Shown here one piece after another: positions 1 through 6,881 of a stretch of DNA of 15,571 bases. The stretch's first letter is position 1; every line of letters begins with the position of its first letter. The stretch lies in NCBI GenBank assembly GCA_003176075.1, contig PSRN01000012.1, forward strand, positions 1 to 15,571, given 5' to 3'. The DNA comes from Bdellovibrio sp. (GTDB lineage Bacteria > Bdellovibrionota > Bdellovibrionia > Bdellovibrionales > Bdellovibrionaceae). The notes under the pieces were generated by a model, which worked only from the letters and a program-made list of their open reading frames with translations, ran no database searches and was not told the origin of the DNA. Position numbers and translations under genes: made by a program.

Positions 1-1
1 G

Positions 2-496
2 GAAACTTACTTTTCAAGCTTTGCTGGATATTACTTTACCGGCGACGGTTGTCGACGTGATGAGGAGGGCGATTACTGGATCACCGGGCGTGTCGACGAC
101 GTGCTCAACGTTTCCGGCCATCGCTTGGGAACCGCTGAGATTGAAAGCGCCCTGGTCGCGCACTCGGCCGTGGCGGAGGCGGCGGTGGTCGGCTATCCTC
201 ACCCGATCAAAGGTCAGGGGATCTATGTTTTTGTGACTTTGATCAGCGGCCGCGAGCCTTCCGAACAACTGCGCCGCGAACTGATCGACTGGGTGGCGGA
301 AGAAATCAGTCCCATCGCCAAACCGGATCTTCTGCAATGGGCTCCCGCTTTGCCAAAAACCCGTTCGGGAAAAATCATGCGGCGAATTTTAAGAAAAATT
401 GCCGAGAATCAGATTGATCAGTTGGGGGACACCTCCACCTTGGCCGATCCCAGTGTGGTGGAGAATTTGGTGAAGTATCGGGAGAAGGTTGGCTAG
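2..496 (+). CDS. acs: Acetyl-CoA synthetase, C-terminal fragment (5' end outside the window)
   Basis: This is the last 164 residues of AMP-forming acetate:CoA ligase, a cytosolic enzyme that converts acetate, ATP and CoA to acetyl-CoA, AMP and PPi. The reading frame is open from base 2, so the gene enters from outside the window. Visible landmarks, numbered within the fragment, are YFTGDG (11-16), the hinge block GRVDDVLNVSGHRLG (29-43) that separates the large and small domains, and PKTRSGKIMRR (119-129). K124 in the last block is the conserved lysine that is reversibly acetylated in Salmonella Acs. The tail LGDTSTLADPSVVENL is also typical of Acs. The fragment matches remembered enterobacterial Acs almost block by block, so the call is firm. 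A 5-bp stem (CCGAG/CTCGG, 554-570) follows the stop but has no T tract, so I do not call a terminator. Confidence 0.95.
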   Translation, partial: ETYFSSFAGYYFTGDGCRRDEEGDYWITGRVDDVLNVSGHRLGTAEIESALVAHSAVAEAAVVGYPHPIKGQGIYVFVTLISGREPSEQLRRELIDWVAEEISPIAKPDLLQWAPALPKTRSGKIMRRILRKIAENQIDQLGDTSTLADPSVVENLVKYREKVG

Positions 497-656
497 GCGG
501 GGCAAGGAACACGTTGAACTTCCAAAACCATTGACCTCCTCGACGTTTGGACCCCGAGTGATCCGCTCGGCACAAACTTTGGAGTTTGCGGCTGTAGTAT
601 TTCTCTAGGGCCCTCCGATAAGATCCCAAGAAAATGCTTTTTGAAGGAGGGCTAGA

Positions 657-1583
657 ATGATCAAAATGATTCAAACGTTAATGCCAGCAATGACAAGTCT
701 ATTGCTTTTGTCTCAAGCAGCAAAAGGGGGACTGATCACTGAAGATGTCGTGGGCGAACTGACTCGGTACGAGTATCGCACTCTCTTTGACTTTCGTTGG
801 TGCGAAGAACATCTGCAAGCTGAGGGGGCGGGGTGGATGTGTGAGATCGGCGGTTACCACGAAGACAGTGAACTGACTGGCGGAAAAGTCGGACGGGTTA
901 TGTATGACGTCCACTTTCTCAAAACCTCTGAACATTGCAACACCTCAACAGAGGCCCACGCTGACGGGTACAAATTGCAGGCCCTTGATTACGACCACGC
1001 TGGCGCAATCAGCAAGGACGAGGCGGTGATTTGCTTAGAGGAGGCACGACACAAATTGCCGGTTCAAGCTGTCACAACTGTTGACCGACTATCGTCTGCG
1101 AGGGTCAAATTCCCCCGGCCGGCTGTTGAAATTGGTCCTGTCGGCCAGGCTGTACGTGTCACCTTCAATTACAATTCGCAATGGGGTCAGCGGAATCTCA
1201 AAATTGCTGAAGGAACTTGGCAAGAAGAACATATGGGTGCTGTGAGTACCAACCGAAGTGGCTTCCTATCCTTAGCCAATTCTTCGAGTTCTACTGATAT
1301 GATAAATTTTCAGGACACGCCTTTAATATCCAACGGCGAACTGAGTCCTTTTGACTGTTATTCCTTCTTCGGTGTTACACTTCAGAAGGCCGATGGAGGA
1401 GTATGCAATTCAGTCAACTGCGAAGGTCGAATACTTTTCTATGGTCAAGTCGAAGCAGGGCAGAGATGGGCGGATCCAAAGGACGCTCGACTGCCAACCG
1501 AGCAAGAAATGCGATCCTGCCTTGATTCTAGATTCCATGATGGCCAGACGATGATGGCGATGGTCTTACGGTATTCAGAGTGA
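657..1583 (+). CDS. Secreted protein of unknown function, cysteine-containing
   Basis: I do not recognise this 308-residue protein. It begins with a plausible Sec signal peptide: basic start, hydrophobic core SLLLLSQAA, possible cleavage after residue 22-24. The ATG is well supported by GGAGG at 646-650, six bases upstream. The mature part has eight cysteines (for example in RWCEEH, WMCEIG, EHCNTS, DCYSFF and CNSVNC). The even number suits a disulfide-bonded periplasmic or secreted protein. The middle (about residues 150-235) is rich in Ser, Asn and aromatic residues and could be a beta domain. It is the first of three same-strand unknown genes. The next ORF is in the same frame with only a TGA and 25 open codons between them. 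Confidence 0.75.
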   Translation: MIKMIQTLMPAMTSLLLLSQAAKGGLITEDVVGELTRYEYRTLFDFRWCEEHLQAEGAGWMCEIGGYHEDSELTGGKVGRVMYDVHFLKTSEHCNTSTEAHADGYKLQALDYDHAGAISKDEAVICLEEARHKLPVQAVTTVDRLSSARVKFPRPAVEIGPVGQAVRVTFNYNSQWGQRNLKIAEGTWQEEHMGAVSTNRSGFLSLANSSSSTDMINFQDTPLISNGELSPFDCYSFFGVTLQKADGGVCNSVNCEGRILFYGQVEAGQRWADPKDARLPTEQEMRSCLDSRFHDGQTMMAMVLRYSE

Positions 1584-1658
1584 GCAACCGAGTTAATAGA
1601 GACCAGCGAAAAGAACCAAAAATCGCCACTCGTCCCCTGGGCGTCGTTTTTCGGCAGG

Positions 1659-2267
1659 ATGGCCCCTCAGCCTGGCAGTGTGAGGGTCTGGAAGGTAAGG
1701 TTTAAGGAGGACTTTCGATCGGCGAGGGATGCCGTGGTTGCTCAGCTCGAGCAAAAACTTAAGGACGTCAAAAAGATTCCGCCCGGATTTACCGTCCTTG
1801 GGGAAGGACCGGCAGACATTAAGCAAGAAATCAGCTTCCTTAAGAATATCTCTCCCGAAGAGCTCGCACAAATGGAGGCCGGCAACATGCCAGAACGATT
1901 GCGTGGTCTTGGAATAGAAACAGCGATCGTTCGACAAGACGTTGAGGTTGACCTGTACCAAATGGCCAAGAGTCCAGAAGCTGAAGCAGCCGTGAGGAGA
2001 CATCTGAAAGAGCTTGAGCGACAGCACGAACGCGTGGTCGTGGTTAAAGGAACTTCTTATATCCCGTCAGATGAACTTGGAAACATCTTTACTGACTATC
2101 GGCGGATGGGAAGAGGGAAGCAACTTGCCCTAGCCACAATGGCAGTTGGTGGAGTCATCACCGCCTATAATTGGCTGGCTGGAGACTCGGCCAAGGCTGC
2201 CACGGCGTCAGACACCGACGTTGTTATTTCGGGTAACCACGTGAATACGGGGAAAGGTCTGCATTGA
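1659..2267 (+). CDS. Hypothetical protein with a C-terminal hydrophobic segment
   Basis: This 202-residue protein is not recognised. The N-terminal two thirds are charged and probably helical (for example residues 12-40 and 85-125). A hydrophobic stretch LALATMAVGGVITAYNWLAG near residues 156-175 could anchor the C-terminus in a membrane, followed by a short polar tail. The start is uncertain. ATG 1659 has only GCAGG directly beside it. GTG 1734 has GAGG six bases upstream, and a strong AAGGAGG at 1704-1710 has no in-frame start at good spacing. The frame stays open upstream to the TGA of the preceding gene. The gene may therefore be co-transcribed with its neighbours, or may be the split second half of one longer gene. 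Confidence 0.55.
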   Translation: MAPQPGSVRVWKVRFKEDFRSARDAVVAQLEQKLKDVKKIPPGFTVLGEGPADIKQEISFLKNISPEELAQMEAGNMPERLRGLGIETAIVRQDVEVDLYQMAKSPEAEAAVRRHLKELERQHERVVVVKGTSYIPSDELGNIFTDYRRMGRGKQLALATMAVGGVITAYNWLAGDSAKAATASDTDVVISGNHVNTGKGLH

Positions 2268-2317
2268 TACGGCCAATGGGGGTGGTCGGACGTTGAATTC
2301 CAAAGGTGGGGAAACCA

Positions 2318-3649
2318 ATGCTGAATCGATACATCAGTCTTCCGCTGATCTTATCATTTATCTGGCAATCCGTTCCGTGTTTGGCGGATTGCTCGGTGGA
2401 TGGCATGTTTGACACTCGACAACTCCCAACGTCCCTCCCAACCATGGACGCAAGAATTAATGGCCCTGGTAGGTTTAACAAATATCGAGCTCCAGCCTGT
2501 CGCGGAAAAGCCCAGGAGACGACACAAAACCTGAACTGGAACGAGCTGTTTCGTGATCGACTGGCCAATAAGGTCGCGCGATCGAATACGCAACTGGAAC
2601 TCGCGGAAGCCATCGAATTCTGTTCCCCCGATCATCCCAAAAACTATTCGTCTGATGGCTGCGCCGAAGTTAACGACTTTGTCGAAAAAACGATTCCCGA
2701 TAGATACTCGGAAGCTCGGATGAATCTGCTTGTAACCTTGATCGACGATTGGACACATCTTAAAGAGGATGCAAAGATCCCGGTTCGTAAACTGCGCTCT
2801 CCCGAATATGGGAATATCGAAAACTATGACATCGCGACGAAAAGAGAGCGAGAGGACGCCCTGATTGCCATCGAAAAATCAATTCAGGACATTCGCCAAG
2901 GCATGAAGGAAAGGGGCCAGGACCCAGACAAGGACCTGGCCAAGTTTAAGAGGAACGTTGAGGCAAGCCGGGAAGTTCAGTATCGCCAGCAGTATTTCGG
3001 CCTCATTGACGCCTATCCCATTCTTCTTCGCATCAGGTCGCCGCAGACTGATGGCAAACAAGTCCGAAGGCTTGCCATGGAGACACTTCTTAATCTCAAG
3101 ACCTATGAGAGTCACCTGCAGAGTCTGGCGAAGAAGATGGATCATACTCCAATCGATCAGCTGCAAGAAGAGCTGCTGGGTCCTGCCCTGGAGATGAATC
3201 CCTTTTTGCACAAGCACCCTGAATATTGCGACCTTGCTGAATATTACCTCCGCAACCGAGAGAGAATGCAAACTTGGGCCAGCCGGGGAAAACTGATGTT
3301 CGGTCTCGGGGCTCTCGCTATAGGCTGGGTCGTGTCGGGCGGAGGTGAAACCCTCTTCTCGCCGGTCATGTCGCCCATGTTCGGCATGATGGTCGCTTCG
3401 GACGTCAATGACTACTTGGCGGCGCAGTCCAAAAACTCACTCGTTCGAAATATTAGACCGGACTCTGATGAGCCCAGCATCTGCCTTGAGGAAGTTTCCC
3501 AGGCCAAAGATGAATTGGTGATTTCCAGTTTTATGTCTGCAGCCAATTTCGTTGTGGGTCCCGCCGCGCGGGGCATCGGTAAGACCGGGTCCGCCGTCAA
3601 ACAATATATTGGGCGAGTGACCGGGCTCACCGGGGCCGGAGAAAGGTGA
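2318..3649 (+). CDS. Secreted protein of unknown function
   Basis: This is a 443-residue protein I cannot assign. ATG 2318 is preferred over the upstream GTG 2306, because AAGGTGGGG (2303-2311) sits at Shine-Dalgarno distance from it. The first 23 residues (MLNRYISLPLILSFIWQSVP then CLA) make a good Sec signal peptide, cleaved before DCSVDG. The cysteine after LAD does not fit a lipobox well. Residues about 60-310 are charged and largely helical, with coiled-coil-like stretches. Near residues 325-360 there is a glycine/methionine-rich hydrophobic stretch (FGLGALAIGWVV and neighbouring FSPVMSPMFGMMV) that could insert in or pack on a membrane. It follows the 1659 gene by 50 bp and is probably in the same unit. 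A weak hairpin (3660-3673) follows the stop. Confidence 0.72.
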   Translation: MLNRYISLPLILSFIWQSVPCLADCSVDGMFDTRQLPTSLPTMDARINGPGRFNKYRAPACRGKAQETTQNLNWNELFRDRLANKVARSNTQLELAEAIEFCSPDHPKNYSSDGCAEVNDFVEKTIPDRYSEARMNLLVTLIDDWTHLKEDAKIPVRKLRSPEYGNIENYDIATKREREDALIAIEKSIQDIRQGMKERGQDPDKDLAKFKRNVEASREVQYRQQYFGLIDAYPILLRIRSPQTDGKQVRRLAMETLLNLKTYESHLQSLAKKMDHTPIDQLQEELLGPALEMNPFLHKHPEYCDLAEYYLRNRERMQTWASRGKLMFGLGALAIGWVVSGGGETLFSPVMSPMFGMMVASDVNDYLAAQSKNSLVRNIRPDSDEPSICLEEVSQAKDELVISSFMSAANFVVGPAARGIGKTGSAVKQYIGRVTGLTGAGER

Positions 3650-3659
3650 AGCGGTCGCC

Positions 3660-3673
3660 TGAGCGCTGGCTCA
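3660..3673 (+). terminator. Possible weak hairpin after the 2318-3649 gene
   Basis: TGAGC and GCTCA form a 5-bp stem around the loop GCTG, eleven bases after the stop codon. Only ATT follows instead of a T run, so this is a weak terminator candidate at best. Confidence 0.2.
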
Positions 3674-3730
3674 ATTCCGAGCACACATCGATATTTGACC
3701 TCCATCCGCAAATTGAATAAGTCTATGTAA

Positions 3731-4642
3731 ATGAAGAAAAACTACGCGAAGAGTTTCTATAATGATATTGGACTTCGACTGGCGAAGGAACTCTTTCAGC
3801 TTGAGTACTTGCATTACGGCTATTTTGCCGACCTGCCGCCGACCCTGGCCGCCTTGCCCCAAGCGCAGGAAAAATACGTGCAAAAAGTTTTGGAGCAAAT
3901 CCCGGGGGGCGTCAGGGAGGTGCTGGATATCGGCTGCGGTGCCGGCGGGGTGGCGCAAAAGCTGATCGCCCGCAATTTCAAAGTCACCTGCGTGGATCCC
4001 GACCCCTATATGCTCGACAAGACCATGGAAGCGACCCAACGGCAGATCACCCCCATCAATGAATTTTATGAAGTGGCCGAGAAGTTACCGGAAAAGAAGT
4101 TCGATCTTATCTTGATGTCCGAGTCTTGCCAGTACGTTCCCTTCAATGAGGGTTTTGCGCAACATCGGCGTTTTCTCAAACCTGGCGGCCATGTGCTGAT
4201 CGCTGACTTTTTTAAAATCAAGGATCTCGATGAGCCCCATCTCAGCAAGTCCGGCCATAACTACGAAGAATTTATCGCGACGGCCAGGGGTTATGGCTTT
4301 GAGCTGGTGAAGGAGATCGACATCACGAAAGAAACCGCGCCCACCATGGACATCTATCAAAGAGTCATCTTTGAAAAGGTCTTTCCGATCGCCGAGGCGG
4401 TTGTGGCCTATTTGTCCCGTCGCTTTCCGAAAGTATTTTCCATCCTTAAATATTTTTTTGCTGAGAAGGCCGACTTTTTGAAAACCAAATACTCGGCGCA
4501 AGATTCCGTAACTTTCATGAAATACAAGAAGTATTTCATTCTTCTTTTTGCGAACGCCAAATCACAGGACTTGCCAATAGGAAGAGACGCAAACGGTGTA
4601 AAAGGCGGCCTGCCACTGAACGAGAGTGGGAGCGCCCGGTGA
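3731..4642 (+). CDS. Class I SAM-dependent methyltransferase, substrate unknown
   Basis: This 303-residue Rossmann-fold methyltransferase transfers a methyl group from S-adenosylmethionine to an unknown small-molecule acceptor in the cytosol. Motif I VLDIGCGAGG (64-73) is the glycine-rich SAM loop. VTCVDPDP (85-92) supplies the acidic ribose-binding residue after strand 2. FDLILMSES (124-132) is strand 4 and LKPGGHVLIADF (149-160) is the usual post-IV element. The N-terminal EYLHYGYF resembles the entry segment of lipid- and sterol-type methyltransferases, but that does not fix the substrate. There is no clear Shine-Dalgarno before ATG 3731; TTGACC at 3695-3700 could be a -35 for a very short or leaderless transcript. 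The last 27 or so residues look like non-conserved tail and overlap the convergent gene ending at 4562 by 81 bp. Confidence 0.88.
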   Translation: MKKNYAKSFYNDIGLRLAKELFQLEYLHYGYFADLPPTLAALPQAQEKYVQKVLEQIPGGVREVLDIGCGAGGVAQKLIARNFKVTCVDPDPYMLDKTMEATQRQITPINEFYEVAEKLPEKKFDLILMSESCQYVPFNEGFAQHRRFLKPGGHVLIADFFKIKDLDEPHLSKSGHNYEEFIATARGYGFELVKEIDITKETAPTMDIYQRVIFEKVFPIAEAVVAYLSRRFPKVFSILKYFFAEKADFLKTKYSAQDSVTFMKYKKYFILLFANAKSQDLPIGRDANGVKGGLPLNESGSAR

Positions 4643-5251
4643 AAGCATCGCGAGCAGGGACTGGATCAAAGCGGCCGGCGGATCCGGAAAGTTCGTGTAA
4701 AACAAGCGAATCATCTTGGTCACGTTATCGGAGCTCGCGGCCGGGAGACTGGAGTCCCCGGTGATCAGGGCGAGCGCGTAATTCATCGTCGTTGTATTGC
4801 CAATCAAGCTGGAACAAATGTGAGCCATGTTCGCCTGTCGGCTGACGGTCGCGGTGGGAAGAACCGAGGCGCCGAGGTTGGCGGGGCCGGGATCGAGACT
4901 GCATTTTTCCGGCGGGTTGGCGGCCACCGTTCCTCCGGTGGAGTTGATGGTGTTGTAGTTCTCGTAGATTGAACAGGGAGAGCCAAAGTCGCTGCGGTTT
5001 TGCTCGACCGGTGTGAGCAGGGCGGAGCTGGCCGAAGGCCCGAAGACAGCGACTAACGTGTTCGACGTCGCATAGCGATCCGTGAGGATTGCCGCTACAC
5101 TGGCGGAATCCTTTTGAAACACGGCTGGATCGGTGGGGTTGGTGCCGAAAGTGGTATCTGAAGGCGGGTCCGTGTTCCACTGTGATTTGCCGCAATCCTG
5201 GAAGAAGAGGCCGAGGCCCACGATGAAGGCGACGGTCTTTAATGGCTTCAA
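4562..5251 (-). CDS. Probable small lipoprotein, third gene of the DUF1501 operon
   Basis: This is a 229-residue exported protein of unknown function. I place the start at TTG 5251 because a perfect AGGAGG (5263-5258) lies six bases upstream. The first ATG (5269) overlaps the upstream stop and has no Shine-Dalgarno. The N-terminus MKPLKTVAFIVGLGLFFQDC then GK is a signal peptide ending at Cys20, which suggests a lipoprotein. QDC is not a standard lipobox, so lipidation is uncertain. The rest is rich in Ser, Thr, Ala and Pro with a few cysteines (CSIYENY, KCSLDPG, HICSSL, VCVSSYW). It lies ten bases after the DUF1501-like gene, so it probably works with that exported protein. Its 3' end overlaps the methyltransferase gene on the other strand. 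Confidence 0.72.
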   Translation of the reverse strand: MKPLKTVAFIVGLGLFFQDCGKSQWNTDPPSDTTFGTNPTDPAVFQKDSASVAAILTDRYATSNTLVAVFGPSASSALLTPVEQNRSDFGSPCSIYENYNTINSTGGTVAANPPEKCSLDPGPANLGASVLPTATVSRQANMAHICSSLIGNTTTMNYALALITGDSSLPAASSDNVTKMIRLFYTNFPDPPAALIQSLLAMLSPGAPTLVQWQAAFYTVCVSSYWQVL

Positions 5252-5257
5252 AGACTT

Positions 5258-5263
5258 CCTCCT
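5258..5263 (-). promoter_or_regulatory. Shine-Dalgarno that decides the TTG start at 5251
   Basis: AGGAGG shares two bases with the TAG stop of the DUF1501-like gene and lies six bases before TTG 5251. The arrangement implies termination-reinitiation coupling between the two genes. Confidence 0.65.
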
Positions 5264-6881
5264 AAACATTTTTTGCCTCGGTTTTGCTTGCGACCCATTT
5301 TCCCGTCCCATCGGGAGCCAACAGCGGATAGCCGTTGTTGACGATGTCCTTGACGCCCATCATGCTGGTCAGGGTTCGCGTGATATCGGTGAGCACAAAG
5401 GTGCGCGTTTCGAGGCCGAATTGCCAGGGGGCCGCCACTCCCCAGGTTCCCGGATAGGCGGTCATGCCGGAGTTGACGAGGATATTTCCGATCATCACCG
5501 GACCCTTGATCATGCCGGAGATGATGGACACATTGCTGCCGGTGACGCCGTGATCGGAGCCATGCCCGTCCGCCGCGGGACTTCGGTTCCACTCCGCCGC
5601 GATATGAATGACCGTGTTGTCGAATTTGGCTCCAAGACTATTCTTAAATTCCACCAGGCAGGCCAGCAGGGCCCGGTAAAAAAGCGTGGTCAAAAGAGTT
5701 TCACAGAACTGGCCGACATAGTGATGATCGTGGCTGACGTTCATTGTCAGTGAGCCGGTATTGATGCCCAGAAAAGACCCGCTACCTGTCATCAAACTGC
5801 CTGTGAGGTCGTTGTTGAACATCAACTCGGCGAGGGCAAAATTCTTGGCGAGATTTTGCGGTTCGGAAGTTCCGTTCACCAGCAGGCTCCACATGTTGAT
5901 GCCGTCGGTGAGCTTGTTGGTGGCGTCGATGCTAAATCCGGGCAAAGTGCTGTCGACAGTGATGGTGTCAGGGAAGTATTCGGTAAGAGTGCCGGCCGCC
6001 GGGAAAATGGCCGTCGTGACCAGGTTCAGATATTTCGTGTAAAGAGCCGGAAAGTCATTGCTCAGCTGATAGGTCCCGTTGTTCATCATGATTTCAGCAT
6101 TGGCATAAGCTTCAGCCAGTGTGTTGTCGGTGAGTCCTGAAGCCTGCGCATACAACTCAAATTGCGACAACGCCTGATTTCGCGCGTCCTTCCAGTCCGC
6201 ACCCGCGAAATTGGCCGTGGCCGGCAAACTCTGGAAAGCGTTGAGCAGCAAGGCCGCGGGATTGGTCGACGACAGGGTGGCGTTCAGGGCGGCTTTACCG
6301 GTGGCCGAGCGATACACCAAGCCCGAGGGAAAAGTGGGATCGGTGATGGCGGGGATGGGCTTGGTCGTCGCATCGGCGACCACGCCGCCCAGGGAAAAGC
6401 CTCCCAAGTTCGTGGCTTCCTGACGTTGATTGGATACGGGGTGGGAATTGATTTGCATATCCACCCCGCGAAACATCGCCATGTTGGCCAATAGATCCGT
6501 AAAATTCATTCCGCCAAAATTCATAAACCAAACCGGCGGCAAATTCAGGGTTTCGGTCGCTGAAATCTGAAAGGGCTTGGTGACGTAGGGTGTGGCGTAA
6601 GACCCAGGGCTGCCGGTGATCACGGTGCCAAATTTCCCGGGCTGAAACGCGCTGTCCGCGGTCGGCTGCAGCGGCAGATCAAACTGCCAGCGTGGCAATC
6701 CGCCCGCCAGCGAAATACCAAGATAATAAAGATTCTTTCCTGGCGCGCCGGTGGAGTCGGCAATGGCTTTTCCCAAAAGTTGCGAAACAAAAGAATCCGT
6801 CAACGTTGAGCCAAGACCAAAAGCGGTGAGTTTCGAGGCGGCCTGCAGGAAATGTCGTCGTGAGGAAGAAAGGGCTTTCAT
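5262..6881 (-). CDS. Tat-exported DUF1501-like protein
   Basis: This 539-residue protein has a twin-arginine signal, SRRHFLQAAS (residues 7-16, arginines 8 and 9), followed by a weakly hydrophobic stretch. It should therefore be exported folded, often a sign of cofactor loading or cytosolic assembly. The C-terminal block EWNRSPAADGHGSDHG (430-445) followed by VSIISGMIKGP resembles the end of DUF1501 proteins, where an E-[FW]-x-R-[ST]-P segment and a G-x-D-H segment are typical. DUF1501 is related to the alkaline-phosphatase/sulfatase superfamily, but its reaction is not established. A second histidine cluster, VSHDHHYVGQFCETL, precedes it and could bind metal. The start ATG overlaps the upstream stop as ATGA, so translation is coupled to the heme protein gene. 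Confidence 0.72.
   Translation of the reverse strand: MKALSSSRRHFLQAASKLTAFGLGSTLTDSFVSQLLGKAIADSTGAPGKNLYYLGISLAGGLPRWQFDLPLQPTADSAFQPGKFGTVITGSPGSYATPYVTKPFQISATETLNLPPVWFMNFGGMNFTDLLANMAMFRGVDMQINSHPVSNQRQEATNLGGFSLGGVVADATTKPIPAITDPTFPSGLVYRSATGKAALNATLSSTNPAALLLNAFQSLPATANFAGADWKDARNQALSQFELYAQASGLTDNTLAEAYANAEIMMNNGTYQLSNDFPALYTKYLNLVTTAIFPAAGTLTEYFPDTITVDSTLPGFSIDATNKLTDGINMWSLLVNGTSEPQNLAKNFALAELMFNNDLTGSLMTGSGSFLGINTGSLTMNVSHDHHYVGQFCETLLTTLFYRALLACLVEFKNSLGAKFDNTVIHIAAEWNRSPAADGHGSDHGVTGSNVSIISGMIKGPVMIGNILVNSGMTAYPGTWGVAAPWQFGLETRTFVLTDITRTLTSMMGVKDIVNNGYPLLAPDGTGKWVASKTEAKNV

Noticed and set aside
1581..1583. TGA read as selenocysteine joining the 657 and 1659 genes
   Set aside because: The following bases show no convincing SECIS-like hairpin, and neither protein is of a known selenoprotein family.
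5133..5753. Plus-strand open frame of 206 codons opposite the DUF1501-like gene
   Set aside because: It is antisense to a gene with a clear Tat signal and family motif; its composition (many His, Gly, Arg) is that of a shadow frame.
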